DNA from: Dehalococcoidales bacterium
GTDB lineage: Bacteria > Chloroflexota > Dehalococcoidia > Dehalococcoidales > UBA5760
Length of the DNA: 17,937 bases
Assembly: GCA_016931015.1 (NCBI GenBank)
Contig: JAFGFP010000055.1
Coordinates: forward strand, 1 to 17,937
Direction of reading: 5' to 3'
Shown here: piece after piece, positions 6,371 to 13,667 of the stretch
Layout of the letters: every line of letters starts with the position of its first letter
Position numbering within the stretch: the first letter of the stretch is position 1
The notes under the pieces: model-generated
The model's database searches: none
What the model saw: the letters and a program-made list of their open reading frames with translations, nothing else
Told to the model about the DNA's origin: nothing
Translations under genes and position numbers: made by a program

Positions 6371-7384
6371 GTGGAACTCAGCGTGGATACTACGCCACAC
6401 GCGGGAGGCGCCGTTGAGATAAACGGTTCCCTCCAGCCGACTTGTCCTTATTCCCGCGACTACATAAGGAACGGCGTAGTCGAGCTTGAAGCGCTGCCTG
6501 CGGAGGGCTACGAGTTCATCGGCTGGAGCGGCGACCTGTGCAGCCAAGAGAACCCCGTCAGCGTAGAGATGAATTCGGACAAGCTCGTCACGGCCATGTT
6601 TGCCAACATAACCCACCCTCTGGTTATCCAGGTCAATGGCCACGGCACCACCGACCCCGCAGCCGACACCTACACCTACAACGAGGGGGCTGAGATTACC
6701 ATCACGGCTACCCCGGCAAGCGGCTGGCAGTTCGACGGCTGGAGCGGCGAGGTAGGTTATCCCGGGCTAGAAATGACTACGGTAACCATAACCGGTGAAA
6801 AGACGGTGACCGCTAACTTCTCCCAGATAGTACACTCCCTCACCATAGAGGTTAACGGCAGCGGCCTGGTCAATCCCGAAAGCGGCGTCTATAGCTACCC
6901 CGAGGGCACCGAGGTCACCATTACGGCTACCCCGGAAAGCGGCTGGCAATTCGACGGCTGGAGCGATGAGGTAGATTATCCTGGGCTAGCTAACAACACG
7001 TTAACCATGACCACCGATAAGACCGTCACCGCCAATTTCTCCCGGATAATGCACGAATTCACCATCAAAGCCAATGGAAACGGCACTACCGTCCCCTCCC
7101 CTTCTATCTATGTCTACGCCGAGGGCACCGAGTTCACCATCACGGCTACCCCGGAAAGCGGCTGGAGATTCGAGAGCTGGAGCGGCGAGGTTACCGACCC
7201 TGATGCGGAAACCACTACCGTAGTCATGACCGCCGATAAGACCGTCACCGCCACCTTCTCCCGGAACATATTCACTCCCGCCGTCATCGCTATCATCGGC
7301 GGCTCCGTGGCAGCGGGGCTGGGGGCATTCTTCGCTACCAGACGCAGAAAAGCCAAGCCTAAAGCCGAAGCACAGCCGGATTAA
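6371..7384 (+). CDS. Surface protein with four InlB-B-type repeats and C-terminal membrane anchor
   Basis: This frame encodes four tandem beta-repeats of about 73-78 residues, each centred on EGxExTITATPxSGWxFDGWSGEV and closing TVTANFS, as in the divergent InlB B-repeat (Listeria-Bacteroides) families. The first repeat is the most divergent and has two cysteines. A transmembrane segment follows (PAVIAIIGGSVAAGLGAFFA, about residues 301-320), then a basic tail TRRRKAKPKAEAQPD, so the repeats should face outward. The GTG at 6371 is only the first start-like codon after the TGA described for 6236-6334. Without the upstream signal peptide, export would fail. Probable role: cell-surface adhesion or structure, which is inference from the repeat class. 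Confidence 0.8.
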   Translation: MELSVDTTPHAGGAVEINGSLQPTCPYSRDYIRNGVVELEALPAEGYEFIGWSGDLCSQENPVSVEMNSDKLVTAMFANITHPLVIQVNGHGTTDPAADTYTYNEGAEITITATPASGWQFDGWSGEVGYPGLEMTTVTITGEKTVTANFSQIVHSLTIEVNGSGLVNPESGVYSYPEGTEVTITATPESGWQFDGWSDEVDYPGLANNTLTMTTDKTVTANFSRIMHEFTIKANGNGTTVPSPSIYVYAEGTEFTITATPESGWRFESWSGEVTDPDAETTTVVMTADKTVTATFSRNIFTPAVIAIIGGSVAAGLGAFFATRRRKAKPKAEAQPD

Positions 7385-7468
7385 AGAAGAGGCGCTCTTG
7401 CTAGCCCGGTAGCCGACCCGACTGTTCAGGAAGGGTCTCCCAGCCGGAATAGAGGCACGACTAAGTGG

Positions 7469-8098
7469 CTAGGCCGTTTTCCCAAGGGGCATAAGATACA
7501 GAGGCTGGCAATCCGCCTCCAGATGCAGGGCTTCCCGGACGGCTTGGTCACGGAAGGCTCCGACGGCCACCGTAGCCAGTCCCAGGGCAGCCGCCTGAAG
7601 GTAGATATTCTGCCCGGCGTGCCCCACCTCGATGTGAACATACATCTCGCCGCGCTGGCCGTAGCCCCGGGTGGTGCGCGTAAAATAAGCCCCGATAACT
7701 ATAGTTAGCGGCGCCCTGGCGACACACCCCTGGCTCAGGGCGGCCCGGGCCAGGTCGGCGCGGAAATCGCCCCCGAGGTGAAGCGTCAGGGAGTGCCGGG
7801 CCGGGTGATAGCGATACACCCCGGCGCCGATACCGGCGACACCGTCCTGCCCGCAGACGACGTAGACCTCCAAGGGGTAGGTCGCCCCGGCGCTGGGCAC
7901 GGCTCTCAAATCACGGCCCATATCAGTTATCCCCTGGGCCGCCCACAGCACCCGGGATAACTGGGCCGGGGTAACCGCCTCCGTGGAGAAGCTTCTCACC
8001 GAGCGCCGCCGGGTAATCGCCTCCTCCAGGGAGAGGTTCCCCTTAAGGCACGGCTCGGGCAGGCGAATTACCGGCGCTTGGCTATCTATCTCCGGCAT
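7469..8098 (-). CDS. SagB-type nitroreductase-family oxidoreductase
   Basis: A 209-residue FMN-dependent oxidoreductase of the SagB/ThcOx branch of the nitroreductase superfamily. Indicators are ITRRRSVRSFS near the start (the family FMN-binding RRS motif), LSRVLWAAQGIT, VPSAGATYPLEVYVV (SAGA-x-YP is typical of SagB-like proteins), and HIEVGHAGQNIYLQAAALGL with VAVGAF near the C-terminus. SagB enzymes in toxin clusters oxidise azolines to azoles, but no precursor peptide, YcaO or E1-like partner is visible here, so another redox role is likely. The gene overlaps the cysteine synthase end by 17 bases and is last in a four-gene operon. Confidence 0.88.
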   Translation of the reverse strand: MPEIDSQAPVIRLPEPCLKGNLSLEEAITRRRSVRSFSTEAVTPAQLSRVLWAAQGITDMGRDLRAVPSAGATYPLEVYVVCGQDGVAGIGAGVYRYHPARHSLTLHLGGDFRADLARAALSQGCVARAPLTIVIGAYFTRTTRGYGQRGEMYVHIEVGHAGQNIYLQAAALGLATVAVGAFRDQAVREALHLEADCQPLYLMPLGKTA

Positions 8099-9002
8099 CG
8101 TTCTCGGTCCAGAAATCGAGGCTCAGGTACTTCCAGCCCCCGTCGGGGAGCACCACGACGATATTACCGCTGGTCATCTCCGAGGCAATCTTGACGGCCT
8201 GGCAGAGCGCCGCCCCCGAGGACAGGCCGGCGAAGACTCCCTCCTCTTTCAGCAGCCGCCGGGTGGCCGCCGCCGCCTCGCGGCTGGAAACATTAATCCT
8301 CTCCGTAATCAAACTTAAGTCGAGCACCGCCGGAACCTCGTTTTCGTCCATGCACTTTAGGCCCTGGATAGAGTCACCGGGATAGGGCTCGACCCCGACC
8401 ACCCTGATATCAGGGTAGCTCTCTCTCAGCCGGCGGCTGATACCGCATATCGAGCCGCCGGTACCAATCCCGCAGACGAGGGCGTTAATCCGGTCGTAGG
8501 GAAAATCATCCAGTATCTCGGCGCCGGTGGTCTCATAGTGCGCCAGGGGATTAGCCGGGTTGTTAAACTGGTCGGGCATAAAGTACTTCCGGTCGCCGGC
8601 CACCAGCTCGCGGGCTTTGCCAATCGCCCCGCTCATACCCAGCGCCCCGTCGGTAAGCACCAGCTCGCCCCCGAATATCTTAAGTAGCTGCCGCCTCTCT
8701 CGGCTCATGCTGTCCGGCATGACGATGGTAACCGGATAACCCATCCTTCGTCCCAGCCAAGCCAGGGCTATCCCGGTATTACCACTGGTAGCTTCGATGA
8801 TGGTTCTATCCCGGCTGAGCTCCCCGCTCGCCTCGGCGGCCTCTATCATATAGCGGGCGATGCGGTCTTTGACACTGCCGCTGCCGCCGACGCTCTGCCC
8901 CTCCATCTTGGCCAGAATACGCACCTTCTTGTTCGGGCTCAGGCGGGGTAGCTCCACCAACGGGGTGTGCCCCAGGGCCGCGACATTATCCTTGAAATAC
9001 AT
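8082..9002 (-). CDS. cysM: Cysteine synthase, CysM-like
   Basis: A PLP-dependent beta-replacement enzyme, 306 residues, that makes cysteine from an activated serine and sulfide or a sulfur carrier. The PLP lysine is Lys45 in SGSVKDR; the substrate loop TSGNTG is at 72-77; the phosphate-binding loop is GIGTGGSICG; the C-terminal PDGGWKYLS segment is closer to CysM than to CysK. GGAGAGTAAG precedes the ATG. It starts 10 bases after the rtcB stop and overlaps the SagB-like gene, so it is firmly in that operon. The precise donor substrate (O-acetylserine or O-phosphoserine) is not evident. There is no serine acetyltransferase in the window. Confidence 0.93.
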   Translation of the reverse strand: MYFKDNVAALGHTPLVELPRLSPNKKVRILAKMEGQSVGGSGSVKDRIARYMIEAAEASGELSRDRTIIEATSGNTGIALAWLGRRMGYPVTIVMPDSMSRERRQLLKIFGGELVLTDGALGMSGAIGKARELVAGDRKYFMPDQFNNPANPLAHYETTGAEILDDFPYDRINALVCGIGTGGSICGISRRLRESYPDIRVVGVEPYPGDSIQGLKCMDENEVPAVLDLSLITERINVSSREAAAATRRLLKEEGVFAGLSSGAALCQAVKIASEMTSGNIVVVLPDGGWKYLSLDFWTENDAGDR

Positions 9003-9012
9003 TCTTACTCTC

Positions 9013-10470
9013 CTAACCCTTAATTACCCCAACGGGCGCCGCCCGGACGACCTTCCGGGAGATACCCGCCTTATCGGTTACTTCGACCACCTCGGCGACA
9101 TCCTTGTAAGCCTGAGAGGCCTCTTCCGCCAGGGAGCCCAAGCTCCCGGTCTTAACGGTAATCCCCCGGCCGGCCAGCTCGCGGGCAACCTCCGCGCCCT
9201 TCAGGCTGCGCTTAGCCGCCGACCGGCTCTGGAGCCGCCCGGCACCGTGACAGGTGGAGCCGAAAGACTCGGCCATGGCCCGCTCGGTACCCAGGGCGAT
9301 AAAAGAGCCGCGCCCCATGTCACCGGGGATTAACACCGGCTGACCGATGTCGCGATACCTAGCGGGAAGGTCGCGGTGTCCCGCCGGAAAGGCCCGGGTC
9401 GCCCCCTTACGGTGAACGCAGAGCGTCTCCCGCTTGCCGCCGACGGTGTGCTCCTCTACCTTAGCGATATTATGACACACGTCGTATATCTGTTCCAAGC
9501 CGATTTCCCGCCGGCTCAGGCCAAAGACCCTGGCGAAGGACTCTCTCGTCCAGTGGGCGATACACTGGCGGTTCGTCCAGGCATAGTTAGCGGCGCAGGC
9601 CATCGCCCCGAGGTAGTCCTGCCCCTCCACCGAGCTTACCGGAGCGCAGGCAAGCTGGCGGTCGGGTAAGTCGATGCCGTACCTTTTTACCGCCTCCCCC
9701 AGCCGCCGGACGTAATCCCCGCAGACCTCGTGCCCCAGCCCCCGAGAGCCGGTATGAATAAGCACCAGTATCTGCCCCACCCCGGTGATACCCATCACCC
9801 CGGCCGCCTCTGAGTCGTAGATTTCAGTAACCGCCTCTATCTCCAGAAAGTGGTTCCCGGAGCCCAGCGTGCCCAGCTGCGGGATGCCCCGCTTCTTGGC
9901 CCTAGTGCTGACCTTATCCGGGTCAGCCTGCTTCATACAGCCGGCTTCCTCGGTAACCACGATGTCTTCCGGCTCGCCCAGGCCCTTCTCCAGCGCCCAG
10001 CGGCTGCCCTGCTTAAGCACCTGATTAAGCTCCTTCTCGCTTACCCTCATCTTACCCTCGGAGCCGAGCCCGGAAGGGACGTTATCGTAAAGCTCATTAA
10101 CTAACTTTTCAATCTTAGGTTTTACCTCATCCAGGGTAAGATTAGTCCGTAAGAGTCGGACGCCGCAGTTAATATCGAAACCCACCCCACCCGGCGAGAT
10201 GACCCCGTCTTTTATCCTGGTGGCCGCCACGCCGCCGATGGGAAAGCCGTAGCCCCAGTGGATATCGGGCATGGCCAGGGAGTTACCGACGATACCGGGG
10301 AGAAAGGCCACGTTAGCCACCTGCTCGAAGACCTGCTCCTCGAAGATATGCTCCAGCATGGACTGGCTGGCGTAGATTAAGCCGGCGACCCGCATCCCCG
10401 GTTTATAGCTTACCGGGACTTGCCAGCGGTAGTCGTCTATCCTGTTTACCTTACCGCGCCATTGCGCCAT
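9013..10470 (-). CDS. rtcB: RtcB RNA ligase
   Basis: GTP- and manganese-dependent ligase, 485 residues, joining RNA 2',3'-cyclic phosphate or 3'-phosphate to 5'-hydroxyl ends; it acts in tRNA splicing or RNA repair. Active-site residues are recognisable: Asp99 and Cys102 (GFDINCG), His207 (GSGNHFLE), His239 (HTGSRGLGH), His333 (CHNIAKVEEH), and the guanylylated His408 in STCHGAGR. Metal-binding PGDMGRGSF is also present. The full family length is present and no intein interrupts it, although inteins are frequent in archaeal rtcB. It follows archease, its activator, by 14 bases. Confidence 0.97.
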   Translation of the reverse strand: MAQWRGKVNRIDDYRWQVPVSYKPGMRVAGLIYASQSMLEHIFEEQVFEQVANVAFLPGIVGNSLAMPDIHWGYGFPIGGVAATRIKDGVISPGGVGFDINCGVRLLRTNLTLDEVKPKIEKLVNELYDNVPSGLGSEGKMRVSEKELNQVLKQGSRWALEKGLGEPEDIVVTEEAGCMKQADPDKVSTRAKKRGIPQLGTLGSGNHFLEIEAVTEIYDSEAAGVMGITGVGQILVLIHTGSRGLGHEVCGDYVRRLGEAVKRYGIDLPDRQLACAPVSSVEGQDYLGAMACAANYAWTNRQCIAHWTRESFARVFGLSRREIGLEQIYDVCHNIAKVEEHTVGGKRETLCVHRKGATRAFPAGHRDLPARYRDIGQPVLIPGDMGRGSFIALGTERAMAESFGSTCHGAGRLQSRSAAKRSLKGAEVARELAGRGITVKTGSLGSLAEEASQAYKDVAEVVEVTDKAGISRKVVRAAPVGVIKG

Positions 10471-10484
10471 AACCGTCTCCGCCG

Positions 10485-10901
10485 CTAAATATCAAGGATT
10501 ACCCGAACCTTACAGCCGCTATCGTTCCGGCTCACGCCGAGCATATGATAGGTTGCCCCCTTAACCCCGGTCTTGAGCCGGTGCCGGGAGCTATCCACCT
10601 TCTCCCCGTATGCCCGGGCCTTAAGCCGGTCACCGAGCACGCTGACCTCGAAGCGCTTAAAGAGAAGGTGCTCGGTATCGAAAAGGTAGATAAGCTCGTT
10701 GAGCCAGGTAACGAGCAGGTCTTCTTGGTCGGAGGCCGCTAGCTCCAGGTCGCGGTGAAGAGCCTCGGCGATGTCATCGGGCTCGGCTATCAGGCTGAAC
10801 AGGGCCCTCGCGGCATTAGCGAACGCCTGGTCTAAATCAGCCCCGTAGGCAATCACCCCGACGTCGGCGGTGTGGTCGATAACCTCGAAGTCCTTCTCCA
10901 C
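10485..10901 (-). CDS. Archease (RtcB activator)
   Basis: A 138-residue archease that promotes RtcB guanylylation and multiple turnover. The N-terminal metal-site motif is VIDHTADVG (His10, Asp13), a long helix follows (LDQAFANAARALFSLI), and the C-terminus ends in VRVILDI with the conserved terminal Asp137. The start is GTG at 10899-10901 with a GGGGG stretch upstream. Pairing with rtcB is the standard genomic context for this family. It is the first gene of the operon and is preceded by an extended -10 promoter. Confidence 0.95.
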   Translation of the reverse strand: MEKDFEVIDHTADVGVIAYGADLDQAFANAARALFSLIAEPDDIAEALHRDLELAASDQEDLLVTWLNELIYLFDTEHLLFKRFEVSVLGDRLKARAYGEKVDSSRHRLKTGVKGATYHMLGVSRNDSGCKVRVILDI

Positions 10902-10944
10902 AGCGCCCCCGTAAGCCCGCTTTCCCGTAGATAAATGTAGCTAA

Positions 10945-10972
10945 ATTATATCACCTGGCCTGTTAAAGACAA
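10945..10972 (-). promoter_or_regulatory. Promoter of the archease-rtcB-cysM-sagB operon
   Basis: On the minus strand TGATATAAT is an extended -10 element (TATAAT at 10945-10950), with TTGTCT (10967-10972) at a 16-base spacing as a modest -35. The start of transcription would be about 40 bases before the archease GTG. Confidence 0.7.
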
Positions 10973-10992
10973 AAAAGCCCGCACCCCGGGCT
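10971..10992 (-). terminator. Terminator-like hairpin upstream of the archease promoter
   Basis: On the minus strand AGCCCG-GGGTG-CGGGCT folds into a 6-bp GC-rich hairpin followed immediately by six T residues, a standard intrinsic terminator. No minus-strand gene lies upstream of it: the neighbouring genes to 13904 are on the plus strand. Its T-run overlaps the -35 of the archease promoter. Confidence 0.65.
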
Positions 10993-11015
10993 AGGTTTAA
11001 GCTTTGATAGGGATT

Positions 11016-11024
11016 TGTTATAAT
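11016..11024 (+). promoter_or_regulatory. Extended -10 promoter of the unknown-thymidylate synthase operon
   Basis: TGTTATAAT is a perfect extended -10 (TATAAT at 11019-11024), and no strong -35 is visible (TTTAAG at the right distance). The leader to the GTG at 11048 would be about 17 bases. Confidence 0.65.
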
Positions 11025-11047
11025 CTTAGGTAGTCAGGTAATATCCG

Positions 11048-11650
11048 GTGAGCGATATGGACGATGAGATAAAGAGCGCCCGTGAGATAGCGGCGGAGAA
11101 GGTAGCCGGGCTGGGCGAAGCGACTGAGGAAGAGCGCCTGGGGTGGAAATACCTCCCCGAGGGGGAAAAACTGGCTACCGAGTACCTGAAAGAAGGCGGT
11201 AACCTGGTAGTATCGCTGGGTAAGTTCGACGAGAAGGCGAGAAAGCACGTCGCCCGGGGCATCACTAACGTGCTGGTGCGCAATATCAACCTGCCCGACA
11301 GCGACCCGGCCCGGAGCGCTAACAAGCGGGCCATGGACGGCCTGAAACTGGTAAAGACTAACCAGGTAGCCCTGGAGAACGCCTTCAGCCAGATGCGGCG
11401 TATCTTCGAGCACTACTCGGGGCAGGGGAAGGAGCAGCGCCGGCAGGTCTACCAAGCCCTGAAAACGGAGTTCGAGGCGCAGGTAAGCCAGAGCCTGCAG
11501 CAGCAGATGGGGACGTTCGGCAGATTCCGGATAGACGTCGAAAAGCAGCCCCAGTTTCAGGCGGAGTGGCGCCGCCGGCAGTCCCAGCTCGACTCACAGT
11601 ATCACAACCTCCTTAACGAGCTAAAGCAGGAGCTAATAGCTATCCCCTAG
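11048..11650 (+). CDS. Conserved-looking protein of unknown function, helical
   Basis: A 200-residue soluble, charged, mostly helical protein with no signal peptide or membrane segment. The N-terminus is acidic (SDMDDEIKSAREIAAEKVAG). The middle contains GKFDEKARKHVARGITNVLV, and the C-terminal half is Gln/Arg/Glu-rich with coiled-coil character (QSLQQQMG, then RRRQSQLDSQYHNLLNELKQ). I do not recognise the family and no catalytic motif stands out. The GTG at 11048 (MSDMDDEI) is used; an ATG at 11057 is the alternative. It is the first gene of a tight four-gene unit, with the next start 15 bases after its stop, so it probably works with the following protein. Confidence 0.8.
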   Translation: MSDMDDEIKSAREIAAEKVAGLGEATEEERLGWKYLPEGEKLATEYLKEGGNLVVSLGKFDEKARKHVARGITNVLVRNINLPDSDPARSANKRAMDGLKLVKTNQVALENAFSQMRRIFEHYSGQGKEQRRQVYQALKTEFEAQVSQSLQQQMGTFGRFRIDVEKQPQFQAEWRRRQSQLDSQYHNLLNELKQELIAIP

Positions 11651-11665
11651 CGAAAAGGCGGAGAT

Positions 11666-12370
11666 ATGGACATCGACGACGAGAGAATCAGGGAGGCGGT
11701 GCAACACACCGAGACCCTCAGGCTGCCCAAGCAGAGCCTGGCTACCTTCGGCACGACCAATATCTACTACTACCTGCTCACCGAGCCGAGCTACCGGGAG
11801 CTGGTGGAGAACGCCGCCGAGACCGTCATCAGAGAGGGTCGGGTCATCGCCGAAAGGCCCCGCGTGGTCACCCCCTACTACCTCTCCCGGCTCCAGGGGT
11901 TCAGCGCCGAGGCGCAGCGTTATCTCGATATGCTCACCAGACAGCAGGGAGCCGCCAGCGCCGGGCTCTTCTACAGCTACCGTAACGAGCCCAAGGAGCT
12001 CACCATCGTCGCCGACCGGCTGCTCTCCGTGGTCGACCGGCTCAACGCCGAAATCGACAAGCGCGGCGACCCGCTGACCTGCATCGTCAAAGGCGAGGAC
12101 GACCTCTGGGACGTCTCGCTGATGAAATTCACTTTTGAGATAACCAGAAACTCGGTACGGGATAACCTCTCGCAGATGGGGGCCAGAGGGCTCCTCAAGA
12201 TGGACTCCCGCGGCGTTCCGGCCGACGCCAGGTTCAGGATTGAAGAGCTCTTCCGTAAGGTGGAAGCGGGACACGGTGAACCCCACGAGCTTCAGGAGGA
12301 GCTGGAACGCTGGGACTTATTCACGGAATACGAGGACAGGTTCTTTAACCTGTTCCGGGGAAAAAGATAA
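11666..12370 (+). CDS. Protein of unknown function, soluble, 234 residues
   Basis: The ATG is preceded by GGCGGAGAT. The protein has an N-terminal segment rich in aromatic and polar residues (FGTTNIYYYLLTEPSYRELV), followed by VIAERPRVVTPYYLSRLQGF and a block of helices with TFEITRNSVRDNLSQMGARG near residues 153-172. The C-terminus is acidic and helical (LQEELERWDLFTEYEDRFFN). There are no membrane spans, metal-binding clusters or nucleotide-binding motifs. The family is not recognised. Its position between two other small or unknown genes and thymidylate synthase suggests a conserved lineage-specific operon, but the function cannot be deduced from sequence. Confidence 0.8.
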   Translation: MDIDDERIREAVQHTETLRLPKQSLATFGTTNIYYYLLTEPSYRELVENAAETVIREGRVIAERPRVVTPYYLSRLQGFSAEAQRYLDMLTRQQGAASAGLFYSYRNEPKELTIVADRLLSVVDRLNAEIDKRGDPLTCIVKGEDDLWDVSLMKFTFEITRNSVRDNLSQMGARGLLKMDSRGVPADARFRIEELFRKVEAGHGEPHELQEELERWDLFTEYEDRFFNLFRGKR

Positions 12371-12383
12371 GGGGAGTGGGAAA

Positions 12384-12572
12384 ATGTACCGCCACTGGCA
12401 CTGGCATCGGTTCGGCTTCGGGATGCCCCCTTTCGGCTTCTGGTTTCGCGGCCCCGGCTGCTTCCCGCGCCGCAATGAGTACCGGCGCATGCTCGAGGAA
12501 TACCAGCGGGAGCTCCAGGCCGAGCTGGAAGAGGTAAATAAAGAGCTGGACGAATTGAAAAAGACTGGTTAG
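12384..12572 (+). CDS. Small aromatic/glycine-rich protein with C-terminal coiled coil
   Basis: A 62-residue protein with two halves. The first is rich in His, Trp, Phe, Gly and Pro (MYRHWHWHRFGFGMPPFGFW). The second is a charged helix of heptad type (MLEEYQRELQAELEEVNKEL, then DELKK). The layout resembles the small DUF5320-like proteins that pair a glycine-rich head with a coiled coil, though I cannot confirm membership. The ATG at 12384 is preferred because GGGGAGTGGG lies just upstream. The frame continues further back into the previous gene but without such a signal. The HWHWH run could bind a metal, which is speculative. Confidence 0.7.
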   Translation: MYRHWHWHRFGFGMPPFGFWFRGPGCFPRRNEYRRMLEEYQRELQAELEEVNKELDELKKTG

Positions 12573-12580
12573 GCTAACGC

Positions 12581-13228
12581 GTGAAGATTTCACTGATTGA
12601 GGCCAGAGACCTCTCCGAAGCCTGGTTTCTCTGCCTGCGTAAGACCCTGGCGGAGGGCCGTAACTATAAGATTGAACGGGGGAGCTACGCCGGCGAGCGG
12701 CGTAAGGAGCTCGAGTTTGTGGTCGTCCAGATAAAGAGCCCGGGCAACAGGCCCCTCACCCCCGACGTCCCCCAAGGGGTGCCGCCGCCGAGCACCATGG
12801 ATTACATCGAAAGCTACCTCCCCTACCTCATGACCGCCCACCGCGCCGAGGGAGAGCAGTACACCTACGGCCAGTACCTGGAGCCGCAGATTAGCGAGGT
12901 CATCCGCATGTACCGGGAGGACGGGCACAACACCAACCAGGCCTTTATGGCGGTCGGGGACGCCCAGTCCATCTTTCTAAGCGACCCGCCGTGTCTGCGC
13001 GCCGTCGATACCAGAATCCTTAACGAACGGCTTAACTTCGTGGTCTACTTCCGGTCGTGGGACTTATGGGCCGGCTTTCCCTCCAACCTGGCCGCCCTGC
13101 AGCTCCTCAAGGAATACATGGCCTCGGAGATAGGGGTAAACGACGGCGAGATTATGGCCGTAAGCAAAGGGCTGCACCTCTACGAGTACTCCTGGGAGCT
13201 GGCTAAGGTCGCCGCCAGACTGGAGTAA
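12581..13228 (+). CDS. thyA: Thymidylate synthase, methanogen type (ThyA superfamily)
   Basis: A 215-residue member of the classical thymidylate synthase fold, which methylates dUMP using methylenetetrahydrofolate or a related carrier. The catalytic nucleophile is Cys138 in SDPPCLRAVD. Further hallmarks are Arg158-Ser159 and Asp161 (YFRSWDLW, equivalent to QRSCD), Asn169 (GFPSNLA, equivalent to GLPFNIA), and His199 with Tyr201 (GLHLYEY, equivalent to THLYSNH). The short length and the poorly conserved N-terminal half match the methanogen-type enzymes more than bacterial ThyA of about 264 residues. The start is GTG, eight bases after the previous stop. A dUMP/dCMP hydroxymethylase-type relative is the main alternative. 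Confidence 0.88.
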   Translation: MKISLIEARDLSEAWFLCLRKTLAEGRNYKIERGSYAGERRKELEFVVVQIKSPGNRPLTPDVPQGVPPPSTMDYIESYLPYLMTAHRAEGEQYTYGQYLEPQISEVIRMYREDGHNTNQAFMAVGDAQSIFLSDPPCLRAVDTRILNERLNFVVYFRSWDLWAGFPSNLAALQLLKEYMASEIGVNDGEIMAVSKGLHLYEYSWELAKVAARLE

Positions 13229-13302
13229 GACAAACCTAAAAACAAGTCGTTTGCCAGGATGGGGCTGCTAAGTATAAGTAAGGGTACGGCATATATCAAC
13301 CT

Positions 13303-13332
13303 TTGACAAACTGCAATCTAACGTGATTTACT
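13303..13332 (+). promoter_or_regulatory. Promoter of the hicBA pair
   Basis: TTGACA (13303-13308), an 18-base spacer and TTTACT (13327-13332) preceded by TGA give a promoter with a consensus -35 and an extended -10. It lies in a 142-base AT-richer gap holding no other recognisable element. AAAAAGGAG provides the hicB ribosome-binding site. Confidence 0.65.
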
Positions 13333-13370
13333 CATATACCGCAGGGAATATCTAAAAAAGGAGTCCCTAA

Positions 13371-13667
13371 ATGTCATCCAGCCGTGAACAAAAACCGTAC
13401 ATCGAACTATCCGTTTGGATACGAAAAGAAAACAACCAATATTCGTCCTGGTGTCCGGAGCTCGATGTGGCTAGCTGTGGAGATAGTATAGAGGAAGCCT
13501 GCGAAAATCTGCACGATGCGGTTGACCTCTATCTCGACACCCTGGCCGAAGAGGGCGAGCTATCAACTATCCTGCAGGAGAGGGACATCAAGGTAATACG
13601 CCACGACGAACCGGGTGAGCGTCCTATACTGTCCTCTTTAAGAGCCGGGGTACCGACGTCGGCATGA
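13371..13667 (+). CDS. hicB: HicB-family antitoxin
   Basis: A 98-residue HicB-like protein with the partial RNase H-like fold: IELSVWIRKENNQYSSWCPE, then LDVASCGDSIEEACENLHDA and VDLYLDTLAEEG. These are the signature strand, turn and helix of type II HicB antitoxins. The C-terminal tail does not carry an obvious ribbon-helix-helix. Its TGA stop overlaps the presumed hicA ATG as ATGA, the usual translationally coupled arrangement, here in the antitoxin-first order. Base composition around it is more AT-rich than in the flanking operons, consistent with acquisition. Confidence 0.88.
   Translation: MSSSREQKPYIELSVWIRKENNQYSSWCPELDVASCGDSIEEACENLHDAVDLYLDTLAEEGELSTILQERDIKVIRHDEPGERPILSSLRAGVPTSA

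Noticed and set aside
7385..7468. AAGAG-GCG-CTCTT palindrome after the repeat protein as a terminator.
   Set aside because: The stem is only 5 bp and no T-run follows on either strand, so it is not supported as an intrinsic terminator.
11018..12286. Minus-strand open frames opposite the two unknown genes.
   Set aside because: The plus-strand frames have promoters, ribosome-binding sites and tight spacing with thymidylate synthase. The antisense frames have none of these.
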